Below, piece by piece: positions 10,650 through 21,012 of a stretch of 64,000 nt of DNA. The stretch comes from Hemileia vastatrix (Eukaryota; Basidiomycota; Pucciniomycetes; Pucciniales; Zaghouaniaceae): the NCBI GenBank assembly GCA_030280995.1, contig JASXTE010000015.1, positions 18,428,001 through 18,492,000 of the forward strand. The letters run 5' to 3'. A model generated the notes under the pieces. That model searched no databases and was not told the origin of the DNA. It saw only the letters and a list, made by a program, of their open reading frames with translations. The translations under genes and the position numbers were made by a program. Positions within the stretch are counted from its first letter, which is position 1, and every line of letters begins with the position of its first letter.

Positions 10650-12323
10650 TCAATCTTCTTCATGCCTAGTGCCTCTGGGATAGAACCTCTTCACCTGGTC
10701 TGCAGCCACTCTCTTTTTCAAGACTGCACCATCTAACTCTTCCAAAACATAAGAACCTCCAGACGCCTGAAATCTGACTCTGTAAGGTCCATTCCATCTG
10801 TAAGCAAACATTTTTCCCCACTGACTCTCCAAACTTCTATTATACACCAAAACAAAACAACCAGGTTTCAAGGGATTCTTGAGTCTATGAGCCAACTTCT
10901 TGTCACAGTACCTGACTGATTGATTCCTAATCTTCATCATTCTAGAGTATTCCTTCTCTTGACATTCCTCTATACATTCCAACTGTTGCATCCTGGCACA
11001 GAGCAATTCTTCCATTGAGTGCACATCATCCCAATAATTTCCAAGATAAGAGACAGCTTCCAAGTCCACTGGTAGAACAGCTTTCTGACAAAAAATTAAA
11101 TTGTAAGGAGAATAGCCAGTTGTCCTCTTCACAGTGACCCTATCAGCAAATAACACCAAGGGTAAATAATGCCTCCACTTTTCAGCACTATCCCCACACA
11201 TCTTTCCCAAAGCATTCTTGATAACTTGATGGCCTCTTTCAACCATGCCTTCACCTTCAGGATAATAAGGTGTAGCCACTCTAACTTTAGACTCAACACT
11301 AGCCACAGCTTCTTTAAATTCGGCACCAAACTCTGGCCCGTTATCAACAGTCACCAACTTCATCAACCCATACCTACAAATCCACTCCTTCTTCAAAAAC
11401 TCTGCCACATTCTTGGCAGTCAAATTAACCAGAGGCACTGCCTCAACCCAACCAGACAAATCATTCCTGGCAACAATCAAGTATTTATACCTGCCCTCTT
11501 TATTTTGGACAGCATCCAGACTGACTCTTCCAAAAACAGTTGTTTCACCAGTAGCAAGGCTGACCTCTTTAGGTTTCAAGTGACTTCTTCTTTGACATTC
11601 TTCACAAGATTGAACCCAACCCTGCACAGCCAACTTCATACCTGGACACCAAAATCTGTCAGCTACTCTTCTATAAGTCTCCCCAAAGCCTCTACGACCA
11701 AGTTCTTCATGCAAAGACTTCAACACAACTTATTGATCCTTCTTCTGAGTCACCACAACTTGAGGATTAGGATGTCTCCTCCTCATCAACCTTCTTCCTG
11801 ACACATAAAATCCAAGACTCTTCTTCTTAATTTCAAACCAAGTATCATCATAACAACTATCTGGCCTCTCCAAGGTCAACAGATATTCCACCAAAATAAA
11901 AAAAAACCCAGACTGACCCCAGGTCTCATCTTCAAAATCCAGCAAAACAACATCCAAGGGTACAACTCTGTCATCAAAATCACTAGTGTGAACATGAGCC
12001 AATTGACCAGCCCAACCAAAAAACCAATCCTTAAACTTTGGTACATCCTTCTCTTTCCACTAAACCTTGTGAGAATCCAGTTCAATAACAAAAACACCCT
12101 TTTTCAATTTTGAGCTGTCCCAAAAAACAACTCCATCTTCATCAACTAAATCATCCCGATCACCAGAATAAAGATCAGATCCAGCCAGTTTAGCCTCTTG
12201 GGGGAGGTCAGAAAAATCTTCATCACCCTCAGGTCTGGCCCTAACCACTAGAACATCTTCATCAAACTCCTCAGCCTCAGAATCTTCATCTGTAGGTGGC
12301 CTCCTTGATAATCCATCAGACAT
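10650..12323 (-). pseudogene. Element A integrase region
   Basis: Encodes the end of Pol: an acidic linker starting at DGLSRRP (12323), then integrase. The zinc-finger region keeps CEEC, but the second His of the H-x4-H pair is Arg (HEELGRRG); element D has His there. The catalytic core has D in LDAV, D in TVDNGPEFG and E in MVERGHQVIKNAL, and a C-terminal GPY-type module (WNGPYRV) ends near RFYPRG. The longest uninterrupted part is 11726-10650 (358 codons). Stops at 12061-12063 and about 11730 interrupt the upstream part. Confidence 0.85.
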
Positions 12324-13105
12324 TGAAAAGTTTTGCCTGGTTTGTGTGCCAGGTCAAAAGAAAAATTTTGAATAAATGCCACCCACCTAGTCATTGGAGC
12401 ATTTGGAAGAAAAGGTGTATTGATCATCTGAACTAAAGATTTTTCATCCACCTGCAGCTCAAAATGCTGTCCCCACAAAACAGTCTGTAGCTTTTTTCAA
12501 GTTTTTGCTACACCACACAATTCCAATTTAGGTTGAGAATACCTAGATTCCACATCATTAAACACCACAGACTCATATCTTACTGGCCTGACCCTCCCAG
12601 TCTTATCCTCCTGAGACAAAACAGCACCAGCAGCAATATAGCTTGAGTCCACTGCCAGATAAATTTTTCCAGCACCAATTCCATAATCCAACTTATGAAG
12701 AACAATATCTTCACCAACAATTCTTTTCAACTTCTGAAAAGCCTCTTCACACTCTTCAGTCCACTCCCAATATGCATCTTTCCTGGTCAACCTCTTTTAA
12801 GGTGAAGCCAACGAAGAAAAATCCTTAGTAAAAATTCTGACATATACACATACACCCAAAAATCCCCTGACTTCAGTAGTATTTTTAGGCCTCAGCCATG
12901 ACTGGATTTTATTAATCTTCTTCTTTGCCATAATCCTTGCCTCTTTACATACCACATGGCCCAGAATTTCCAAAGCAGGAACACAACAACAGAATTTTGA
13001 CTTTGAAATGGTCAAACCAGCCTCTTCAATCCTAAACAGAACTCTCTCTAGAGTTATTGCATATTCCCAAACAAACCTCCTTATGGCAGGGTTCTCCGCT
13101 AACAC
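12300..13105 (-). pseudogene. Element A RT C-terminus and RNase H
   Basis: Thumb/connection of reverse transcriptase (LEILGHVVCKE, WLRPKNTTEVRGFLGVC) followed by RNase H with its first catalytic Asp in AVDSSYIAAGAVLSQEDK, and a C-terminal segment (MTRWVAFIQNFSFDLAHKPG). It is broken by stops and by a one-base loss just before DGLSRRP at about 12335. It runs on from the RT palm at 13100. Confidence 0.8.
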
Positions 13106-13832
13106 CTCATTATTATATCAGTGGATGGTCCTTTAATTCCACCATCATCAATTAAAATACCAGCATGAGTAGGAACCTCATCCTGAAAAATCCAAGCCAT
13201 GCTTGCTTGATATACTGTCACTGAATTAGTTGCTACTTGAGGCAACCTAGTGAGCTGAAATCTTCCCAAAGGAGTCTCAAAAGTTGTGAGAGGCCTTGAA
13301 TCCGTATGAAGTTCCCTCTCATCATAACCATCCATAATATCACCCAAACCACAACACACCTTTCCAGCAAAGCTTCAACAAAATCCACTGCACTTGGTGG
13401 CATACAAGCGTCCTTGATAGTGACTCTATTCAAGGCTCTAAGATCATGAAACACCCTCAACTTTCCATTCTGCTTCTTTACACAGAAAACCGGACTTGAG
13501 TAACTGGATGTCAATTGTTTGTATAACCCAGTCCTCACTCTTTCCCTAACAATCTCCACAAAATCCTCCCTGATAGCAGCTGGAATCAGAATAGGTTTGA
13601 TTTGCCAAGGTTCATGACAAACCACAGGAATCAAGTAAGGTTCCCCATAAGAGTGCTTCAACACACCCCTTTCTCCCACAACAAAAGCCACAGCTTTTTC
13701 CCTTGGCACAATAACGTGCAACAACAACTTCTTTTCTTCTTCAGATAACCACCCATCAGGACCAAAATTAACAAATTTCAACCTTTCCACAATCACCCTA
13801 GCTGTCTCTACAAATTCTGGAGGATTATTCAC
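13100..13832 (-). pseudogene. Element A reverse transcriptase palm and fingers
   Basis: Conserved RT blocks: YSSPVFCVKKQNGKLRVFHD (template grip), RALNRVTIKD, HTDSRPLTTFETPLGRFQL, and the catalytic motif as LIDDGGIKGP instead of the common YIDD of Ty3/gypsy (element D has FIDDGG). Two reading frames are needed, so at least one indel is present around 13230-13360. Confidence 0.85.
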
Positions 13833-13856
13833 AAAAGGAGTACAGTACGGATCTCT

Positions 13857-14806
13857 TTACAGAGGTCTCTTCAAGGGTGGATTTAAACCCACAGGCATAG
13901 GCTCATTAACAGGCCTAATCTTCTGGGCTACCTTCTTATACTTTGCCGCTCCACCTTCAACTTGAGGGATCTTCAGGAAATCTTCACCACAAGACCTGGA
14001 ACAAAAACCAAGAGTTTTCCCATTGCTCACATGTGTGGCCAAGGTAAAGTTTTTGAAAGGTGTAGAAGAGAACCTAGCTGTGCACAATTGGGAGGACTTA
14101 CTTTTAGACCCCAATCTCACCACTCCAAAACTTTTCCGCAATACCAAATCTTCATCTTTACTTCCGTCTTCCAAATATTCATATCTTGATTCATCTTCAG
14201 AATCAACTCTTTTAAAATTGTGCAGTTTATCCTCATGCTGGAGGCCCAAAAATTGATCTTTTTGATCTTCTTTCTTCATAAGTTTCTGCAGTTTAACCTC
14301 ATACTGGAGGCCCAAAAATTGATCTGGATGATCTTCTTTCTTCATTATCTTCAGATTTTTTTCTTGATTTTCTTGAATTATCTTGAAATTTTTATCTTTT
14401 TTCTTGAGTTTTCTTCTGTCCTACAAAAATAACCAGGGGTTTCCCTAATGCTCACAGGTGTGGCCAAGGTAATGTTTTTGAAAGGAGTAGAAGAAACCCT
14501 AGCGGTGCACAATTGGGAGGACTTACTTTTAGACCTTAATCTGACCACTGCAAAACTTTTCTGCATATCTTTCAATAAAGATATATAACCAATCTTCTTC
14601 CTTGAGCTTGAATTAGAAATAATTGAGAATCTTGAGAGAGGACAGAGACTTGATAAAAAGCTTGAAGAATACTTGCAGAGAAGAGAAACTTTAAAAAGAG
14701 AGGTTTGAAAATCCACTTGGTATATCTCCAAGGGAGTTGACCTACTACAGCCTGGGATTTCCTCATCTTGGGGAGAGGTTGTAGCTCTAGGGTGATTAGC
14801 CCTCAT
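13857..14806 (-). pseudogene. Element A Gag-Pol connector with duplicated segment
   Basis: The region between protease and RT holds two imperfect copies of a ~130-bp block encoding VVRLGSKSKSSQLCTARVSS and TPFKN (about 14050-14160 and 14450-14580). The same duplication exists in element D (47205-47335 and 47569-47695), so it predates both insertions. The surrounding sequence is Lys/Glu-rich. No known domain. Confidence 0.6.
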
Positions 14807-14989
14807 TACTCTAAAAAAGACAGACTCTCAATAGAGCCTGAGCAACACTCCAGAAAACCAGAGGCGGCACCAACTTCTTTCCTTCTCCTGCAACAATCCA
14901 TGCACTGGCACATAGAAGATAAACCAGGCCTGGTCTCCCAACCATCCTCTCCGGGGGATTATAACCTCATGTGAAGCCTCCTTTTGTCT

Positions 14990-17190
14990 TCACCAGTCAA
15001 CTCCAAGCTGATTCCCAAATCAAATTGATAACCAATTCTTGCCTAAAAATCCATCAAGAATGGCCCTCCTAAAACTGCTTTTACATTACCTTTAGCAACT
15101 TAAAAAATATGAACCTTCCCTGAGGCTCCGCCAACATCTAACTTCACAAACTCAGAAGTTCCAACCTATTCAGTGACATGGCCACCAATCCCTCTCAAAT
15201 ATCCACCAATACCAGTTTTGATTGGGAGGCCCAGATGAGTAGCCTCAAACAAAGAAATCAGGTTAATCTGAGAACCTGAATCTACCAATGCCCTAGCCTC
15301 CCTGCCATTCAGAGTGATGTTGACATATCCCAGAGGAGCAGAAAAATGAGTTTCCAACACCTCACCAAACTTTTCAGAAGAATCACAAATGTATTCTACC
15401 TCCCCAGAAGAAACTCTTCTCCTGGTCAACAACTTTTTCTGTCTATCTGCCAACCCTGGACTGTTAGCATACAACTCCCCATAAGATATGGAAACCTGAC
15501 CCTGATTTATCCTTTCCAGGACAGAGTCCATAACATTAACTTGACCAGAAACTACTGACCTCTCAAAGTGAGCTCTTTGCTTCACTACCTTGGTCCTAGT
15601 AGCTTCTTGAGGACTAGAACCACCAACAGATTTACCATTAACAGGAACCAAATCAGATCCCTCACCAGAACCTCTAACTCCAGCAGGCTTTTGAAATAAA
15701 GCCAAAGGGACATCCTCCTCAGAGTCAGAATCAACCTCCATTGGCATTGGCTCACCACTCATTTCCAATGCGCCAAAACTAGGGGGGCCCATGTCAGCCA
15801 TACCCTTCTGCATCTTGTACAGCTCCTCTTTTCTGTACTTCTTCCTAGTTGCACTCAGCTTAGGATCTGTCTTTGAAGCCTTTGGCTTTGGTTGTGCCTG
15901 AGAACTGCTCTTAGGCCTTACCACCCTTCCTGCTTCCACATCATAAACACCAGCCAAGCATTCACCACTTGACTGTCCACCACAAGAATACAACTCTAAG
16001 CCACCAAAGGAAGTAGAAAAAGAGACCTTATTGACCTCCTTCCCCTTTCCCTTGACATCATCATCTTCCTTACTTGAAGACTTCCCCTGATCAGAAATCT
16101 CCTCAAACCTTGGCCTCCTTTTATTGAGACCACCCCTTTTCCTGAACAAATCAACAGGAGCCTGCCCCTCACTGGGCTTCACAAAAGAACCATCAGGGAA
16201 CTTGAAAACCCTGCCATCAAACTCCACTTTTCCTTCAGACACATCCCTGTTCAATGCCCAAAAATCATTGGACCTGTGCCCCCTCCTGCTGCAATAAGAG
16301 CAGACCCAAGGATCACTCCTACCAGCCCTCCTATAAAAATCTCTAGGCTGAGAAGGTGCCTTATTGACCTTCTTAGCCTCCTGAACAAAAATATTCAGCT
16401 GCTTTGTGAGATCAGCAAACTGCTCCATCACTGGGTCCCTCTCCTGTTTGGGAGCCTGCACCATATTCTTCTCCTCCTTCTTCACTTTAACCTTCTCTTC
16501 AGCCAAAGCCTCACTGACTTTGCTGACATACTTGGCACAACCCTCCTGATAGGTGTCTACAGCCAATAACTTCAAATGGGCCTCAACAGCCTCCTTCACC
16601 TTATCCAAGGCAGTCAACTTCTGGTCCCCATTAGAAAGAGTCTTCATCAAGTCCTTCCTTGAAAGCTCCTTCAACACATGAATCCTGACATCTCTAGCCA
16701 GGGAAGACCAAAAAACATCCTTGGCAGAATTTTCATGTGCCAGCTCCTCCACCTCCACCAAATATTCCACCACAGGATCAAACTGTAGCAGAAACGTTCT
16801 GTAACTATGCAAGTTACCAACACCACCATAAGATTGCCATTAATTGACAACCTTGTTCAGATCCACCATAGTGAACCTGAAACCCCATCTATCCACCATC
16901 ACCCTACACAACAATTTCCAATCCCTCTTCTTGTAGCCAGGCATGGACACAACCTCCTTCTCCACTGCCCTATCACCAATGAAGAAAATAATCTGCTTCA
17001 CCATGTCCAGGTAAGAGGCACCATCCACACCAGAAGCAGTTTCATACTTCTCTAGAAACCACTTCACATCTTCCCCATTAAACTTGGTACCATCCCAAGT
17101 TTTAATCCTAACACACTCCCTAACCATCACAGCAGGAGGACCATCCCCCCCACTGACAGTCACCACAGGAATAGAAGAACCAGAAGCCAT
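14990..17190 (-). pseudogene. Element A Gag with aspartic protease
   Basis: Starts at ATG 17190 (MASGSSIPVVTVSGGDGPP), the same start as in element D. Gag capsid-like region first, then a zinc knuckle reading CSYCSRRGHRSNDF near 16270-16310, whose last Cys is Phe. After a charged linker comes the retroviral-type protease motif ALVDSGSQINLIS near 15255-15295. One TAA at 16840 and one TAG at 15166 interrupt the otherwise continuous frame; the main part is 548 codons. Downstream, a Cys-rich tail (CQCMDCC) leads into the connector. Confidence 0.85.
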
Positions 17191-17259
17191 TCTTCCAGTC
17201 CAAAAAACCAAAAAGAGCAAACAAAAGAAAACAGAGATTCCAAAGAACTAGCAAGTTCA

Positions 17260-17276
17260 CCCCACGTTGGGCGCCA
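17260..17276 (-). other. Primer-binding site of element A
   Basis: The minus strand reads TGGCGCCCAACGTGGGG four bases inside the 5' LTR. This is the complement of the 3' end of eukaryotic tRNA-Lys (the Lys1,2 type), recognised from known primer-binding sites. Element D has the same site with one C-to-T change and C has two to three differences. Confidence 0.7.
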
Positions 17277-17280
17277 GAAA

Positions 17281-18349
17281 TTTAGACAATCCTATAGTAC
17301 TAGCTATATGCCTTGACCAAGGGAGTTGGAGAAAAACCAGAGATAAAATCCCCTGTCGCTTTAGAAAAATAGAGTGAGATTCACTTGCTAAATTAAGTTG
17401 GTTCCTGTTTGCTAAAGCCCCTTTTTCAACACACTTGACTGCTTGAAGAGCCAAGAAAGTAGTCCACAGACAGACTACCAGACCAAAGAACTGAAATGTA
17501 GACCAGTGTCCACACCAGAGAAAGCAAAGATACTTGATGTAGGCTGCAAATCCACACCAGAGAGATCAATAATACTTGATATAGCTTGAAAGACTACACT
17601 AGAGAAAACAGTTGCTAAAGTTGAGTTAAATGAAGAACTAACCTTGCAACAAACATAGCCAATTGTGGCCAAAAACAGTGAAAACTGAGTGAGGAACAAT
17701 GATATCACCTCCGGATGGTTGTATGATAATTAAGGTTGCCCCAAACTGTCTTATTCACTATGTACACACAGACCACTATCTAAGAGCCCATGCACACCCA
17801 CAAATTTGGTGCCTGTACCTTCCAAATTGAATAAAACCCTCCAGAAGCGCTCCCCAACCTTCTAAAACAGAGTCGTGCGGGCTGCCCAACATCAGAGGCA
17901 CCGCCTGAAGCGGCCGGGCCTCCCTGAAGCCAGATCTACTTAGAAAAATTAGCTACAACTACTAAAACCTTTAAAACTTGGAATTTCACTATAACAACAT
18001 TGTGAAATGAAATATAGAGCTAAATTAGCCCTATCCAATGGTACTAAGTACTTAACCCTAAGACTTAAGGTTAGCCCGTAAAACACAAAAAACAAAATTA
18101 AACAGCTATCTTTTTAAATGAAAAATGAGAAATGACCCCTTAAAACTTAGAATATGAAAAATGTCTACAAGACATGAAATATAGAGAAAAGCCGGGGCTA
18201 TCCAATGGTAGTACCCACATACCTGCAGACCCAATATCCATGGAATAAAACCAGAAAAGTACCCAATTCCTCAACAGATGTCAATTAAGACATGCACAAA
18301 CAGCGCCAAATCACACAACAAAGGCCCATGCCAATGTTGGAAGACCACA
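17281..18349 (-). repeat. 5' LTR of element A
   Basis: A 1069-bp direct repeat of 5424-6511. The inner end reads TTTAGACAATCC on the plus strand where the other LTR has TGTAGACAATCC. It differs from the 3' LTR by scattered substitutions and small indels, including a missing stretch near the GC-rich block, so the insertion is not recent. Confidence 0.9.
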
Positions 18350-18510
18350 AAGGATGAAGATAAAAAACAAATGAAGAGTATTGAAATGTACTTTGAATAT
18401 TTTTTTAAAAATTTATCATATGTAAAGTACAACAAGGCAACTAATCTTTGTGCAAAACTTGGTATTCCTGGATTTTCAAAAGTTTATAGTGAAGAAGAGG
18501 GTGTACCGTT
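18350..18510 (+). pseudogene. Tet-like oxygenase remnant, middle part
   Basis: Open for 53 codons in the frame that continues from 5423: KDEDKKQMKSIEMYFEYFF, then YNKATNLCAKLGIPGFSKVY. The Leu-Gly-Ile-Pro segment upstream of the iron site is as I recall it in the Tet-like 2OG-Fe(II) oxygenase family of rust fungi. It is interrupted after the codons for GVP by solo LTR S; the last five bases, CCGTT, are the target duplication. Confidence 0.65.
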
Positions 18511-19663
18511 ATGGTAAGGTAAACTCTTACAGTCGCCTTGCTGTAAGCAGAATCCGGAGGAGATGTGTGGATTTAGCTGAAAACCCCGTCCTTCCAATAA
18601 AAATAACAAAATGGGAATTCTAAATCACTAAGCTAACCAATCTACTTGAATCTGATTGATAAAAATAATGAAACTCTAAAATATTTAACGCTTATTGAGA
18701 TTAAAAGAAAGTGGCTGTTGAGAAAGAAATACTGATAACAACAATTAAGGTGTACCAGTGAAAGATCTGAAAAGATTGACTTTTATGTTTTTATAGTAAT
18801 TTAAGTTTTTATGAGACAGCAATAATCAAGTCCCAGTGATGAAGACCTTTCTAAAGATACCCTGTATGAAGTGTTATTTTAATTGTTGAGTAGAATTTCT
18901 AAAATGTTATATATAAAATATTAAGTTATAAGGGTATTACAATTTATTTAATTTGTTGAGTAATAAAAAATGAGACTGTGGTGGTTAAAGATTAAGCTGT
19001 ATGATGTGTCCCCCCTCTCAATTTCGAGTTTGAGAGGCACTTAAGTATTCCTAGTCACGTGCCTAAGTTTTCCCTTCCAGAGCTCTCCCAGAGTCAATCT
19101 GGAGCCCGTACGGAGCCGAAGCGGAGTCCGTACGGAGTCAAAGCGGAGTCCGAACGGAGTCCGTATGGAGTCGAAACGGAGCCCAAACGGAGTCCAAGCG
19201 GACTCAATTAGAACCTTTAAAACTATAATAAAAAATCTAGAAAAATTACACATGATAGAGCTAATTCCTATTTACATTCCAAACTAATTTTCGTAGTCTG
19301 CGCAGCTCTAATCACCCCGTGTAAATTCATCAAAGGTAAGTAATTTCTAAAACATAAAATTTTCTATAATACTTTAAAATTCATTTAAAAATATGATAAA
19401 AATAGTAAAAATTCTGGGAAAATTTCCCAAGGTTCTTAAGTGACTCGACTTGATACTTATAATTTTTTCAGACCGTAAAAATAAGTTTTCTCCGTAAAAT
19501 AAATTGTTTTCGTGTAGGCATTTGCTCTTGACCAATTTCTTCATATTTAAAACTCAAATAAATTAAATAAAACCCTTTTATAAAAAATAATAACGCCAAT
19601 CTTGCATGCCCTAATAACTCCATTTACGTACTTAGGTGCCATACTAAACTTTAGGCTACCACA
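18511..19663 (-). mobile_element. Solo LTR S (element C/F type), minus orientation
   Basis: About 1153 bp bounded by a perfect 5-bp target duplication, CCGTT (18506-18510 and 19664-19668). Removing it and one copy of the duplication restores the oxygenase frame exactly (GVP joined to FASNLTW). The left end (AACTCTTACAGTCGCCTTGC) is the reverse complement of the LTR end of element C (40741-40780). There is no internal region, so it arose by LTR-LTR recombination. It carries an 11-bp minisatellite at 19101-19209. Confidence 0.85.
19101..19209. repeat. 11-bp minisatellite inside solo LTR S
   Basis: Nine consecutive 11-bp units of the type GGAGTCCGTAC / GGAGTCCAAGC, all in perfect register, then a tenth partial unit. 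It is CpG-rich, unlike its surroundings. The corresponding place in the LTR of element C has only short relics (GAGTCTGG). Confidence 0.85.
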
Positions 19664-20209
19664 CCGTTTGCTAGTAATTTAACTTGGACATCTGGAGCAA
19701 ATGGTAATGGGTTCTCTAATGAGTTTCATCATGATAAGGATGCAAGTGAGTATAGTTTAGGAATATTTTTTCCTAAAGATACAGAAAACAATACCATTCA
19801 TATGAAGTACGATAAGACCCAACCATGAAAGAAAGGTGGAGAACTTATGTTTCCTGAAATTCAAAGTAAAATCAACTTTCAAGAAACTAATGGAATAACA
19901 GTGACATTATGGCCTTCCAATCAACTGAGGTATTTTACCTCATGATGTCACAAAATTTGTGGCTTCACCAGGATAGGTTCTTCTTTTCAAGTCAGCACTA
20001 GAATTTTTCATGCTATAGAAAAGTTTAATGTTTTTGATATTGATATGTCAGAGTACTTGGAAATGAAAGAAAAAAGATAAAGGTATAAGTATTTGATTAG
20101 TGCTTTGAGAGTTTTTTTGAAAAGAGATGACTTAATAGAGGAGGAAATAGAATCATCAAAGTATTCTTTATCTAATGTTAAGAGAAATCTAAAAAATTTT
20201 GATATTTAA
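19664..20209 (+). pseudogene. Tet-like 2OG-Fe(II) oxygenase remnant, 3' catalytic part
   Basis: Encodes FASNLTWTSGANGNGFSNEF followed by HHDKD, which contains the HxD pair that binds iron in 2OG-Fe(II) oxygenases. After that come YSLGIFFP, GGELMFPE and, after a frameshift near 19935, TRIGSSFQVSTRIFH; the basic/His region there fits the 2OG-binding end of the fold. This arrangement matches the Tet-like 2OG-Fe(II) oxygenase superfamily expanded in basidiomycetes; Tet/JBP enzymes oxidise methylated pyrimidines in DNA, but the substrate of this subfamily is not known to me. TGA at 19826, a frameshift and TAA near 20078 break it. The last readable frame ends at 20209 (NLKNFDI). Confidence 0.7.
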
Positions 20210-21012
20210 ATATTTAAAATTTATATCATATATACACAACTTAATGCAAAATTAAAAATGATGAATACTGGGAGTAGCTGTAACATTTTCAGTGGTGATG
20301 ATTATAGTATTATCTATTTTTTTATTTGTGAAATAGAAAAATTTTTTTCTCATAATATTATAAGAAAATTTGATTTACTTTTGAGGAAATATATAAGTTG
20401 TGAAATCTTTAAATTTCATTTTTATTAAATTGGTAGCAAAGGTTCTAAAATAAAAAAACTATAATAAAGAATTTGAAATATATTAGCCATAAAAATGTGC
20501 TTTTAATGCTACTAAATTAACTGTATAGTATTTTAGGTCAAACATTCTTATTAATAAAAAAGTTAATAATAAAGAGTTGATGAAAGAATTTTGAATCAAA
20601 AATAGATTAAATTGTATTTTTTTAAGAATACACACATTTAGTTATTTAAGCTGTTCTACTTCTGATTAAAAATGTTACAATCAATGAATTTTTTTTTAAA
20701 ATTAATAGATTATTCAATATTAAAGGTAAAGTAACACAACTAGAGCAGTTACCATATTTTTATATAAACAATAAAATATTTAAGAATTTAATACAAGTTT
20801 TGAAATAATATATGTAGATTTTAAGTTCTTTGTTATTGCTGGACTTAAAATAATTTTTTTAATAATTAATTTAGAAAATCATGGCAAAGCTTTTTTCTTA
20901 ATAAATTTCAAAAATGGTCACATGTTTGATGTATTTGAAGGAAAATAACTTGAATTATACAAGATAAATCATATACACAGAACTTTATCTATTTACATGT
21001 TGGAATATTTAT
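20210..21012. other. AT-rich intergenic stretch
   Basis: No gene, repeat or RNA recognised. It separates the oxygenase remnant (plus) from gene G1 (minus), whose 3' ends face each other. Confidence 0.5.

Larger units (their letters stand above)
5424..18349 (-). mobile_element. Ty3/gypsy LTR retrotransposon A (complete, decayed)
   Basis: A full-length element on the minus strand: 5' LTR 17281-18349, primer-binding site 17260-17276, Gag-protease, RT/RNase H and integrase down to 10650, a long 3' region with antisense frames and hairpin modules (6522-10649), polypurine tract 6512-6521, and 3' LTR 5424-6511. The domain order PR-RT-RH-INT places it in Ty3/gypsy (Metaviridae). It is the same family as element D (43423 onward), which lies in the opposite orientation. 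Several stops and frameshifts in every domain show it cannot move by itself. It sits inside a Tet-like oxygenase gene. Flanks are CACAG (left) and AAGGA or CACAA (right, depending on where the LTR end is placed), so the target duplication is not clean. Confidence 0.9.

Noticed and set aside
12300..12360. Possible programmed frameshift between RNase H and DGLSRRP, since A and D both shift there
   Set aside because: A and D lost a single A at different positions (A after ACTTTT, D in AACCGG where A has AACCAGG); an undamaged sequence would be in frame, so these are independent mutations.
17260..17276. Retrovirus-derived sequence because of the tRNA-Lys primer site
   Set aside because: No envelope gene or retrovirus-like RT is present; the domain order and RT are of Ty3/gypsy type, and primer sites converge on common tRNAs.
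5424..18354. Clean 5-bp target duplication around element A
   Set aside because: CACAG on the left matches CACAA on the right only if the LTR end is moved four bases inward, against the TG...CA end seen in other copies; left as uncertain.
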